From Agrobacterium tumefaciens (lineage in GTDB: Bacteria; Pseudomonadota; Alphaproteobacteria; Rhizobiales; Rhizobiaceae): DNA of 64,000 nucleotides. The translations under genes and the position numbers were made by a program. Shown here one piece after another: positions 35,952-43,673 of this stretch. The stretch's first letter is position 1. The number at the start of each line of letters is the position of its first letter. The DNA lies in the NCBI RefSeq assembly GCF_009649785.1, contig NZ_WJOK01000012.1, forward strand, positions 62,001 through 126,000, in the 5' to 3' direction. The notes under the pieces are model-generated. The model had not been told where the DNA came from. It searched no databases and saw nothing but the letters and a program-made list of their open reading frames with translations.

Positions 35952-36452
35952 TCAATCGTCCCCACTAGACTTTGAGTCCGTCTCGGATGGCGTGGGCAAG
36001 ATGTGAGGCACCGCTGCGAGAATGACCAAGACGATCGCGGTCGATAAGACGGCCGTTACCTCCATTCCCAGGCCGGCCATTACACCAATCGCGGCTGTCG
36101 CCCAGATACTGGCCGCTGTGGTGAGCCCTTCTACCTCCCGCTGCGCCGAGCGGATTATGATAGCACCCGCGCCGAGGAAGCCTATTCCTTGAACGACACC
36201 CTGCAGTACCCGTGACAGATCGCCGATCTGCATGCCGCTCTGCAGTGGACCTAAAACGAAAAGTGCAGCACCGACGGCAACCAACATGTGAGTCCGCAAG
36301 CCAGCACTTCTGCCCTTGCTCTCGCGTTCGAACCCGAGAACCCCACCGAGTACCGCCGCGATCACAAGGCGCACAGTGATGCGAGTTATGGCCGACGCGT
36401 CTGGAACATCAGAGAATTCTTTGACTAACGTCCCCCAAACTTCGTCTCCCAC
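35952..36452 (-). CDS. MgtC/SapB-family membrane protein
   Basis: A 166-residue membrane protein. The start is a GTG with an AAGGA site eight bases upstream, which gives the family's N-terminus (TRITVRLVIAAVLGGVLGFE). Signature segments RESKGRSAGLRTHMLVAVGAALF and GIGFLGAGAIIIRS identify the MgtC N-terminal domain, with four helices. The usual soluble C-terminal ACT-like domain is absent, as in SapB-type short forms. MgtC relatives aid survival at low magnesium or acid pH. A longer ATG frame runs to 36821 but its added sequence is not family-like. Confidence 0.85.
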   Translation of the reverse strand: MGDEVWGTLVKEFSDVPDASAITRITVRLVIAAVLGGVLGFERESKGRSAGLRTHMLVAVGAALFVLGPLQSGMQIGDLSRVLQGVVQGIGFLGAGAIIIRSAQREVEGLTTAASIWATAAIGVMAGLGMEVTAVLSTAIVLVILAAVPHILPTPSETDSKSSGDD

Positions 36453-36865
36453 GGTCGCATCCTTATGTCGTTCGCAAATTTGGCATGTAAACGAGGTGCC
36501 ATACAAACGCTGCGTTGGCAACTTCACTGCCGCCATCGTCACCCGTGAGGGTAACTTTTGTGCCGATAGGGGGAATAACAGCCGTCTCGCACCGTCAATT
36601 GCCGCGGGATGCCTTCCCCCAACCGTCCAGCGGAGCGATTGCTCGTGCGAGCGCAAGCAGCAAGCACCGGGATGTAAAGCCATGTCTGCATTTAGGTACG
36701 GGCAAACACGGTGTCTGTGACTGGAATGAAGGCGCGAAGCGGAAGACGACCTTCGGCCCGGAGAGGAAGTCGAGCTCGGTCCTGAACGTCCATTGACAAC
36801 TGACCCTGTTTGGAGTGGCAAATAATCGCTACTTTATGGGCTCAATTTGGAAAGCGTCCGATAAG
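36453..36865. other. Intergenic region with one repeat copy
   Basis: About 410 bases between divergent MgtC and GNAT genes. It contains the intergenic repeat copy at 36730-36772 and no convincing gene. Frames on the plus strand here are antisense to the MgtC gene and its upstream DNA. Confidence 0.5.
36730..36772. repeat. Intergenic repeat copy (GGCGCGAAGCGGAAG type)
   Basis: The stretch begins GGCGCGAAGCGGAAGACGAC and continues TTCGGCCCGGAG. It matches the copy at 37317-37362 at nearly every position over about 35 bases, in the same orientation. Confidence 0.55.
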
Positions 36866-37294
36866 ATGGAACAATCGCAATACAGCACCGCGTCCCGTTT
36901 GCCGACAGTAGAAGAGTACCTGCATCTTCGTTCTGTCGCCGGGCTAAGTGCGTTTTCGCCAGAGGCTGCCCGGTTAGGGCTAACGGGTACGGTTTACTCG
37001 GTCGTTGTCATGCATCGAGGCGCGGCAATCGGGATGGGGCGATTGATCGGCGATGGAGGCTGCTTTTTCCAGGTTGTCGACATCGCTGTTCATCCCGACC
37101 ATCAGGGACGAGGACTGGGGAAAACCATCATGCAGACAATCATGTCGTATGTCTCGCGAAAGCTGCCCGTCTCGGCCTATGTCAGTCTGATCGCCGACGT
37201 TCCGGCGAACAAACTCTACGAAAAATTTGGCTTCAAAGAAACTGCTCCGCGATCGCTGGGAATGGCATATCGGGTTACTTCGGCTGAACCTTGA
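36866..37294 (+). CDS. GNAT-family N-acetyltransferase
   Basis: A 142-residue acetyltransferase with an intact acetyl-CoA loop: VVDIAVHPDHQGRGLGKTIM contains the Q-x-x-G-x-G motif. The C-terminal ANKLYEKFGFKET is the family's substrate-side signature. The start is uncertain. ATG 36866 gives the usual N-terminal length (PTVEEYLHLRSVAG soon after), while ATG 36836 or GTG 36815 would add 10-17 residues. The substrate is unknown. A repeat copy follows the stop. Confidence 0.82.
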   Translation: MEQSQYSTASRLPTVEEYLHLRSVAGLSAFSPEAARLGLTGTVYSVVVMHRGAAIGMGRLIGDGGCFFQVVDIAVHPDHQGRGLGKTIMQTIMSYVSRKLPVSAYVSLIADVPANKLYEKFGFKETAPRSLGMAYRVTSAEP

Positions 37295-37316
37295 AACGAG
37301 CTTGCAAGACGGCCAC

Positions 37317-37362
37317 AATTGGCGCAAAGCGGAAGACGGCAGTCGGCCCTGAGCGGACGACC
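37317..37362. repeat. Intergenic repeat copy between GNAT and hydrolase genes
   Basis: Begins with TTGGCGCAAAGCGGAAGACG and continues with CAGTCGGCCCTGAGCGGACG. It fills the gap between the two convergent genes and is the closest partner of the copy at 36730-36772. Confidence 0.55.
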
Positions 37363-37363
37363 A

Positions 37364-38128
37364 TCAATGAATAGTCGCCATCGGTGCGAACACGCGGGTA
37401 AGGAAATTGCGGAGAATGGGAGTGACCTGATCGCGGGGAAGCCGATGACCGCCATCAAGCGCGTGAAAACGTACAGGGACCCCCGACCTTGCAAGAGCCT
37501 CGGAAAATCGTTCAGCCTGATCGACCGATGCACGATCATCATATTTGCCGTGGAGAAGTAGGGTTTCTGATCGGATGCTATGAGCATGATAGAGTGCGGA
37601 TCTATCCAGGAAGGCCTCGTCTGAGATACCTGCTTCGTTTCGGATAGCCTCTTGCAGGCCTCGTGCACTTGTCTTGTAGGCGTCTCTCAAGTCATAGACG
37701 CCTCCAGTCAGTATGATCGCTTTGAGATCGGCCACCTTGGTTGCCACCATGGCAGAGGCGACAGCCCCACGGCTGTTGCCATAAAGTACGATACGCTCTG
37801 GATCGACCGATGGCTGCCGCTTGAGGAAATCCAACGCCGCGACAATCGCTTTCTGTGTCGACGGTCCGCAGAAATCCGCTGGTCCGTCCGATGTGCCGAA
37901 ACCAGGCTGCGATACGGCGGCCGCTGTTATGCCGAGGCGCGAGGAGAACCGGACGAGCGATCCATCTTCGACCGCTTCCTGTCCACCTAAAAGAAGTCCT
38001 CCCTGATTACCGTGAACGAACAGTATCGCTCCGTTTCGTCGATCCGAAGCACGCGCCTGGAATAGCTGAACACGAGCGCCATCGCCCCGATCTATGGTGT
38101 GTTCTGTTACCTCAGCCATGGCGGTCAC
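37364..38128 (-). CDS. Alpha/beta hydrolase (prolyl-oligopeptidase-like)
   Basis: A 254-residue serine hydrolase. The nucleophile elbow is LYGNSRGAVASA, the oxyanion-hole region ILFVHGNQGG, the acid is probably in LLLHGKYDDRASV, and the histidine is in ALDGGHRLPRD near the C-terminus. The order and spacing match S9/dienelactone-hydrolase-like enzymes. No leader is present, so it should be cytoplasmic. Two ATGs (38128 and nine bases later) are possible starts. The substrate is unknown. Confidence 0.85.
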   Translation of the reverse strand: MTAMAEVTEHTIDRGDGARVQLFQARASDRRNGAILFVHGNQGGLLLGGQEAVEDGSLVRFSSRLGITAAAVSQPGFGTSDGPADFCGPSTQKAIVAALDFLKRQPSVDPERIVLYGNSRGAVASAMVATKVADLKAIILTGGVYDLRDAYKTSARGLQEAIRNEAGISDEAFLDRSALYHAHSIRSETLLLHGKYDDRASVDQAERFSEALARSGVPVRFHALDGGHRLPRDQVTPILRNFLTRVFAPMATIH

Positions 38129-38249
38129 CCCGTTGCAACTGCGGGTGAGGATACGGCGTGATGTCCTACCGTCAAGGTCCCCAAATGGCGCTTCTGCGAC
38201 ATGACAGCCTTGGGCCGATTGCGAACATTACGAGATGGCGAGCCCGGCG

Positions 38250-38882
38250 CTAGGCGATTTTGAGAGCGTCAAGGTCACCATTACTCAGAGATGCTAAATT
38301 GGCTTCAATCTTCTCGATTGGCCAGTCCCACCAAGCAATATGAAGCAAGGCATCTATCACCTCAGCGGGATAACGCATCCTAATGACGGTAGCGGGATTG
38401 CCGCCAACCACGGCGTAAGGCGGGATATCGCGAGCAACGACCGAGGCTGCGGCCACGATAGCACCCGCGCCAATGCGCACACCAGGCATGATAGCCGCGT
38501 TGTGGCCGATCCAAACGTCATGACCGACGACCGTGTCTTTGACCGGCAGTTCCTTGTAGCCAAACGTCTCGGGCTTGAAGATTCGAAATGGATATGTCGT
38601 GAAACCAGTCATCGGATGATTGGCCGAGCTGGTTATGAAGTAGCAACCCTTAGCAATCTGTACAAATTTGCCGATCAGCAGCCGCTCGCGACATGTGTGA
38701 CCGAGATAAGGGGCCAGTATCTGGGCTGTCTCTTCTGGGGTTCCAGAATGCGTGAAGTAGCTGTATTCGCCGACCTCGATACGAGGATGGTCGACGACGT
38801 TCTTTAGATACACCGTGTCCGAATAAACCCTGCCGTCAGGCAGGGTGATGGGATGGATTGCGTCGGGATCGAGGAGCGACAT
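38250..38882 (-). CDS. Vat/CatB-like xenobiotic O-acetyltransferase
   Basis: A 210-residue left-handed beta-helix acetyltransferase. Hexapeptide repeats run through [36 protein letters not shown] and [15 protein letters not shown]. The catalytic histidine lies in [14 protein letters not shown], the signature of the CatB/Vat family that acetylates chloramphenicol or streptogramins. The C-terminus carries the family's [11 protein letters not shown]. Start ATG 38882 has an AAAGG site; a longer frame upstream was rejected. Chromosomal relatives often have unknown natural substrates, so a resistance function is possible but not shown. Confidence 0.87.
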   Translation of the reverse strand: MSLLDPDAIHPITLPDGRVYSDTVYLKNVVDHPRIEVGEYSYFTHSGTPEETAQILAPYLGHTCRERLLIGKFVQIAKGCYFITSSANHPMTGFTTYPFRIFKPETFGYKELPVKDTVVGHDVWIGHNAAIMPGVRIGAGAIVAAASVVARDIPPYAVVGGNPATVIRMRYPAEVIDALLHIAWWDWPIEKIEANLASLSNGDLDALKIA

Positions 38883-39044
38883 GGTGAACCTTTTACTGCC
38901 CATTCCGACGCTACACGAGGTCGGGCGCGTTGAGTAGGCTAGATTGACGTGATCGGAATGACGATATCCCTTCCAAGCCACGGAAGCCACCGTGCCGCCT
39001 TTATCGCTGCCATGAATGGTTTTTATAATGGCTTGGCGAGTGTT

Positions 39045-39073
39045 TGTGCGCCAATGACCGCTTCTGGCGCACA
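39045..39073. repeat. Intergenic palindromic repeat copy
   Basis: Perfect 9-pair arms TGTGCGCCA and TGGCGCACA enclose ATGACCGCTTC. The core ATGACCGCTTCTGGCGC is shared almost exactly with the copy at 35865-35890 (ATGACCGTTTTTGGCGC). Confidence 0.6.
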
Positions 39074-39236
39074 GGTGACGTGTTACGCCGCTGCGAAGCG
39101 TTGCCTGCTTTCAGGCGCGTCCCATGATGGCCTCTGTGACCGACACGAAGGCGCTTTGCCGACTGGCCGGAGCCGCCCCATTATCGCCGTTCACTATGCG
39201 GGCTGACTTCCCGGAAGCAATCATCGCGGGGGGGCC

Positions 39237-39401
39237 TTAGCTGTAAAGGTAGCGACGCATGCAATAGAGCAGCGTTGCCATTTCCGCGTTCTCGCGCAAG
39301 TCGATCGCGCGCCTGAAGAGGAACCGATGGGTCGCCTCGTCGACGCCATTAGTTAGCTCGCATTCAAAGGTGAACCGATGCGTCTGTGAGGATCGGCTGG
39401 T
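39237..39401 (-). pseudogene. 3' remnant of an unidentified gene
   Basis: A 54-codon minus-strand frame ends at a TAA and reads like natural protein (FLFRRAIDLRENAEMATLLY, then CMRRYLYS). It is cut off upstream by a stop and has no start signal near its beginning. The family was not recognised. It is best explained as the surviving C-terminus of a decayed gene. Confidence 0.3.
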
Positions 39402-39755
39402 TTAGCGAACGGAAGCTTCCGTGAACTTAATGCGGGCCGAACGACCGATTGAAGCCGCTTTGCCAGCTTGCCAGACCCGATCCCATTCTGGCCGTTTGGC
39501 GCCAGAACGCCAACGCCCAAAAGCTGCCGCGAGCAACTAATCTAAAAGCTTGCCTTGCGCTCCGTCCTTATGCCGCGCTCGCAGCTTCCCCAAGGTCTCG
39601 TGTGAGAAACATGACGGTCGCCAAATCGAACGTTCCTCTGGGAAACTCTCCCAGATTGTGCCACTCGACACGAGCATCGGCGGTCGTGCCCTGGAAAGTG
39701 GCCTCAGTATTGGCCGAGAGGGCAGGAGCACTGTCGGGAACTAATATCCTCTGCC

Positions 39756-40520
39756 TCATGGTCGTGGTTTGCTCTGGGCCGGCGGTGAGCCGAACTTGCG
39801 GGAATAGGCGCGGGAAAATGCGGCGGCGCTGCCGAAGCCGACCCCGGTGGCGACCGATTTGACACTTCGTCCGGCGCGCAGTTCTGCTCGTCCAAGCGCC
39901 AGGCGCCAGCCATTGAGGTAGGCGATAGGCGACTGGGCAACGGTTTGCGTGAAGGTGGAAATGAATTGTCCGCGCGACATATCCGCTATGGCGGCAAGGT
40001 CCGCAATCCGCCAATTTCGCGCCGGATTGTCATGTATGGCCACAAGGCTGGGATGCAGTGCGGGGTGCGCCAGACCCGCCAGTAATCCCGCATCGACCGT
40101 GCCGATCGCTATTGCCTTGCGGATCGCAAGCACGACGATGATCTCGCATAGACGCGCCTCGATAGTACCGCCACCACAGCGGGCGACCTCGACCTCGGCC
40201 ACCATCAGTTGACACAAACCGCGCAATTCCGGTTCGTTGGCCAGTGAAAGGCACAATTCGTCTGGCAGTGCACCGACCAACGGATTGGCACTACCGCCAA
40301 AATCCACTGTGGCGCCAGCGCATATAGCTGCGCCATCCGGCAGCGACGCCGTGGATCTGGCGCGATAAAGCAGATGGGTCGGTTCACCTGCGCCATGGAC
40401 ATTGATGATCAGGAGGTTAGCGGCTTCAGCACAATCGCAACGTGATGCGCCAAGATGAAAGGCTTTCAGGAAAGCCGTCAACCGATCATGTTTTCGCCCG
40501 GAATCTGAACTTTCAGTCAT
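39756..40520 (-). CDS. AraC-family transcriptional regulator with cupin-type N-terminus
   Basis: A 254-residue regulator. The N-terminal half (about 1-140; LLIINVHGAGEPTHLLYRAR, GALPDELCLSL) corresponds to the AraC_binding_2/cupin_6 sensing domain. The C-terminal two-helix-turn-helix domain spans about 150-250 (WRIADLAAIADMSRGQFIST, VGFGSAAAFSRAYSRKFG). The start has a GGGAGG ribosome site. It is divergent from the methyltransferase gene across 83 bases and may control it. Confidence 0.87.
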   Translation of the reverse strand: MTESSDSGRKHDRLTAFLKAFHLGASRCDCAEAANLLIINVHGAGEPTHLLYRARSTASLPDGAAICAGATVDFGGSANPLVGALPDELCLSLANEPELRGLCQLMVAEVEVARCGGGTIEARLCEIIVVLAIRKAIAIGTVDAGLLAGLAHPALHPSLVAIHDNPARNWRIADLAAIADMSRGQFISTFTQTVAQSPIAYLNGWRLALGRAELRAGRSVKSVATGVGFGSAAAFSRAYSRKFGSPPAQSKPRP

Positions 40521-40603
40521 GTATTTCCTCCCTTTCCTGATCGCAAATCTTGTATCCTTCTTGAGCGAAGCACGCCAGCACGTCTAAACAGACAAGAGAC
40601 AGC

Positions 40604-41320
40604 ATGACACAGGATTCTGCAGCTAAATTTGACGCCTCCCGCGCAGGGGAATACGCACGACAGAGCAGGATAGCGCTGGCCGGATATGACGCCTGCCACG
40701 AGCTTTCCGCCTGCATGCTGTCGGCAGCTCTGGGCGAAGGAACGGCGGCACGGGTTCTGGTTGTCGGGGCCGGCGGTACGGCGGGCGAAATCATCGCCGC
40801 CGCTCGGCTGGAACCGCAATGGTCCTTTGTCGCCGTCGATCCTTCAGCACCGATGCTCAACCTTGCACGCGATCATCTGGTCAGGGCCGAAGTGTCTGAC
40901 CGGGTGGAGACCGTCCTCGGAACCGTCTCCGATCTGGATAGAGCTCCATCGTTTGACGCTGCAATCATGATCGGCGTGCTGCACCATTTGCCAGGGAACG
41001 CCGCAAAGCAGGATGTTCTGGCGCAGATTGCAATGCGGCTGTATCCTGACGCGCCCCTGATTGTGGCGGGGAATTATCGGGCGTATGCGTCGCAGCCCCT
41101 GCTCATGGCAGCATGGGCAGCACGCTGGCGTATGAACGGCGCCGGGCCAGAAGAGGTCCAGGCCAAAATGGGCAAGATTCTGCAGGGTGCGGAGCCACCC
41201 CGATCGGAAGACGAGGTCATTTCATTGCTGGAAGGCGTTGGTTTCAACGAACCGCTTCGGTTTTTTGCAAGCCTGTTTTGGGGAGCATGGCTGGCCCGAC
41301 ACGTGGGGAACGCTAAGTGA
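40604..41320 (+). CDS. Class I SAM-dependent methyltransferase
   Basis: A 238-residue methyltransferase. Motif I is RVLVVGAGGTAGEIIAAARL, the acidic residue after beta-2 is in FVAVDPSAPMLNLAR, and motif IV-like is FDAAIMIGVLHHLPGN. The C-terminal VISLLEGVGFNEPLRFFASL resembles Tam/UbiE-like small-molecule methyltransferases. The substrate is unknown. It is divergent from the AraC regulator, probably its controller. Confidence 0.85.
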   Translation: MTQDSAAKFDASRAGEYARQSRIALAGYDACHELSACMLSAALGEGTAARVLVVGAGGTAGEIIAAARLEPQWSFVAVDPSAPMLNLARDHLVRAEVSDRVETVLGTVSDLDRAPSFDAAIMIGVLHHLPGNAAKQDVLAQIAMRLYPDAPLIVAGNYRAYASQPLLMAAWAARWRMNGAGPEEVQAKMGKILQGAEPPRSEDEVISLLEGVGFNEPLRFFASLFWGAWLARHVGNAK

Positions 41321-41655
41321 GCGCCATGATCTGCTCCATTTGCAGACAGTTTGGACCAAAAAGACAAGTTTACTCTAAGCCATCCGGTATTGGCAAATTG
41401 TCAGCCGGAACCCTGATGGCTCAACGTAACGCCGGGGCGAAAAACGTCGTATGAGCACACTCGCGCAGCTAGAGGATAGCTTTCAGGCATTCGAAGCGAC
41501 AACGCGAGCGACTTGAACGAAGGCGTATATCCGGAAAAGGCCGATGCGCCGAAATACACGGTCCCGCTCGGCTCGGTGCCCTTGGCTCATATGATAAAAA
41601 TCGGCGAGGCTGCATGCAACCTCGCCGTATCTGGCCGTTGACTTGCGCGTTCTAT
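41321..41655. other. Intergenic region ahead of the blc operon terminus
   Basis: About 330 bases between convergent genes. It contains the blc terminator hairpin (41602-41627). A short plus-strand stretch (about 41500-41640) reads like degenerate protein (VYPEKADAPKYTVPLG), possibly a gene remnant. Otherwise nothing was recognised. Confidence 0.4.
41594..41627 (-). terminator. Intrinsic terminator of the blcABC operon
   Basis: An 8-pair stem CGGCGAGG/CCTCGCCG (41602-41627) with a 10-base loop is followed, reading the minus strand, by ATTTTTATC. This is the GC stem plus T-run of a rho-independent terminator, 29 bases after the blcC stop. Confidence 0.75.
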
Positions 41656-42447
41656 TTACGCGTAAAATTCGGGAGCCTTCTTGAAGTTCGCCCAGGCGTC
41701 AGGGTCATGGCCGGTGACGACTGTTGCATCATGCTTTTCGGCATAGGTGCGGAGCTTCTGAACAGAACGGACCGTGTCAACGGTCGAGGCAAGGAACCCA
41801 GGCAAAGCCTTCTCTTCCCAGTGGTCCAGTGTGTAGGCAGCATCGATCGTCAGGAGAAGCGGTTTGCTGTTTGGCAGGCGCACCAGGAAGGACTGGTGGC
41901 CTGGCGCATGACCGGGCGTGAAGATCGTGGTGAGCGTGCCGTCGCCGTAAACGTCGTAATAATCGTCCTGCGTACCGTTGAGGAACTGCCACTTCAGACC
42001 CGGCTTGTCGAAGTCCTTGCGGATATAGCCGCCGCCAGCAAACCAGTCGGGCGTAAAGGCATATTCGTATTCAGAGCGCTGCACGATGTGGGTTGCGTTG
42101 GGGAAGCGACCGATGGCGCCGGTATGATCGAGATGCAGGTGCGACTGCACAACATATTTGACATCGGCCGGATCGAAACCAAGCGCCTTGATCTGGTCAA
42201 CGCAGCCCTGGTCCTTGTCCAGCACTGGCCAATAGACATCGCAGATGCCGCCCCAATGGCCACGCGGATCCGTTGCAACTTCAATCGCGTTGCCGCCGTC
42301 GATCACGGTGTGCCCGGCCGGATGGGTAATCAGGAAAAACGGAACGGGGATCTCATAGTCTGCACCGTTCCCCTGGTTCATCTTGATGTTGTGTACCTTG
42401 CATTTCAGCGTACCCGACTGAAGCATGTAAAGTCTGATATCGGTCAC
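41656..42447 (-). CDS. blcC: BlcC (AttM), gamma-butyrolactone/acyl-homoserine lactone lactonase
   Basis: A 263-residue metallo-beta-lactamase-fold lactonase. The zinc motif is QSHLHLDHTGAIG (HxHxDH), with further ligands in TPGHAPGHQSF, LTIDAAYT and a C-terminal TGHDPDAW. It opens gamma-butyrolactone to 4-hydroxybutyrate and can cleave quorum-sensing N-acyl-homoserine lactones. It is the last gene of the blcA-blcB-blcC operon, 45 bases after blcB, and has its own terminator. It matches the Agrobacterium AttM length and motifs. Confidence 0.93.
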   Translation of the reverse strand: MTDIRLYMLQSGTLKCKVHNIKMNQGNGADYEIPVPFFLITHPAGHTVIDGGNAIEVATDPRGHWGGICDVYWPVLDKDQGCVDQIKALGFDPADVKYVVQSHLHLDHTGAIGRFPNATHIVQRSEYEYAFTPDWFAGGGYIRKDFDKPGLKWQFLNGTQDDYYDVYGDGTLTTIFTPGHAPGHQSFLVRLPNSKPLLLTIDAAYTLDHWEEKALPGFLASTVDTVRSVQKLRTYAEKHDATVVTGHDPDAWANFKKAPEFYA

Positions 42448-42492
42448 TCGTTTTCCTCCCTTGGGACTGAAGATATTGCTGTAAGAAATGGG

Positions 42493-43653
42493 TCAGAACG
42501 CCTCGCGGTAGAGCGCAAGCGCATCCTCTTCGCGGACTTCAACCGGATTATTGACCAACAGACGGCTCTGTTTCATTGCGTCGGACGCAAGCATGGCGAG
42601 CGTGTTGTCCGTCACGCCGACATCGCGCAGACGCCGCGGCGCGCCGCTTTCGTCCATCAGCGTTTCCATATGCTGAACGAACGCATCCGAACGGGTTGCC
42701 GCATCCCCTTCACCCGGAACACCCAGCACGTCGGCAAGCTCCGCATAAAGCGACGCTGCAGCCTTCGCGTTAAAGCGTAAAACCGGCCCCAGCATCAGGG
42801 CATTGGAAAGCCCGTGTGGCACGTGATAATGGCCGCCCAGCGGATAAGCGAGCGCGTGCACGGCGGCCACCGGTGAGTTGGCGAAAGCCTGACCTGCCAA
42901 TGTCGCACCCAACAGCATGCCTTCACGGGCTTTCCGGTCGGCCCCGTTCCTGCAGGCGGCGATCAGGTTTGCACCGAGCAGACGCAGTGCCTCGCGCGCC
43001 AGAGCATCTGATAGCGGGTTCTTCTTGTGTTTGCTGGTGTAAGCCTCGATGGCATGCACCATGGCATCGATACCGGTGGCAGCCGTATGGACCTGCGGCA
43101 GTCCCACCGTCAGTTCAGCATCCAGAAGAACGAAATCAGCGTAAAGCTGCGGGGAAACGACCCCCATCTTGGTGGTTTCGCCCGTGGTGATGATCGAGAT
43201 GTTTGTGACTTCCGAACCTGTACCGGCCGTGGTCGGCACCAGCACGAGCGGCAGGCGTGATCCCTTTACGTTGCCGATCCCGTACATGTCGGCAAGCGTC
43301 TGGTCGGAGACCAGAAGGACAGCCACGAGCTTGGCGATATCGAGCGATGAGCCCCCGCCAAGACCGATGACGATATCGACGCCGATCTGCCTTGCGGACT
43401 CGACGCAGTCGGCAACGATATGCTCTGGCGGATCAGCAACGACCTTGTCGAAGATCGTGACGTTAAAGCCGCTGGCCGCAAGGGCGTCAGCAATCGGCTC
43501 GATGAGGCCGGCCTTGATGAGACCTGCATCGGTAATCAGCAGCGCCTTGCGCGCCTGAAACCTGCCGGAAAGAATCTCTCCGAGGCGCTGGGCGCCACCC
43601 CAGGCAACCTGCATGGAGGGAACGGTGCGGAATTCGAAAGGGTTGATGGTCAT
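42493..43653 (-). CDS. blcB: BlcB (AttL), 4-hydroxybutyrate dehydrogenase
   Basis: A 386-residue iron-containing (type III) alcohol dehydrogenase, oxidising 4-hydroxybutyrate to succinate semialdehyde. The NAD-binding GLGGGSSLDIAKLVAVLL and the metal-binding AVHALAYPLGGHYHVPHGLS, with its spaced histidines, are visible. The start ATG is preceded by GGGAGGATCAG, and the gene begins 20 bases after blcA. The context (lactonase, SSADH, IclR repressor) fixes the substrate better than sequence alone. Confidence 0.92.
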   Translation of the reverse strand: MTINPFEFRTVPSMQVAWGGAQRLGEILSGRFQARKALLITDAGLIKAGLIEPIADALAASGFNVTIFDKVVADPPEHIVADCVESARQIGVDIVIGLGGGSSLDIAKLVAVLLVSDQTLADMYGIGNVKGSRLPLVLVPTTAGTGSEVTNISIITTGETTKMGVVSPQLYADFVLLDAELTVGLPQVHTAATGIDAMVHAIEAYTSKHKKNPLSDALAREALRLLGANLIAACRNGADRKAREGMLLGATLAGQAFANSPVAAVHALAYPLGGHYHVPHGLSNALMLGPVLRFNAKAAASLYAELADVLGVPGEGDAATRSDAFVQHMETLMDESGAPRRLRDVGVTDNTLAMLASDAMKQSRLLVNNPVEVREEDALALYREAF

Positions 43654-43673
43654 CTGATCCTCCCAGCGTGATC

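Larger units (their letters stand above)
38883..39755. other. Gene-poor stretch with repeat and gene remnant
   Basis: Almost 900 bases without an intact gene. It holds a strong 9-pair palindrome repeat (39045-39073), a minus-strand protein-like remnant (39237-39401) and another repeat-like copy (about 39470-39520). The remaining short frames look random. Confidence 0.5.

Noticed and set aside
33492..39520. Integron cassette array with attC sites
   Set aside because: The recurring palindromes suggested it, but genes face both directions, no integrase is present and the motifs lack the core-site layout of attC.
41440..41640. Plus-strand protein-like stretch before blcC
   Set aside because: No start codon or ribosome site; too short to support as more than a possible remnant.
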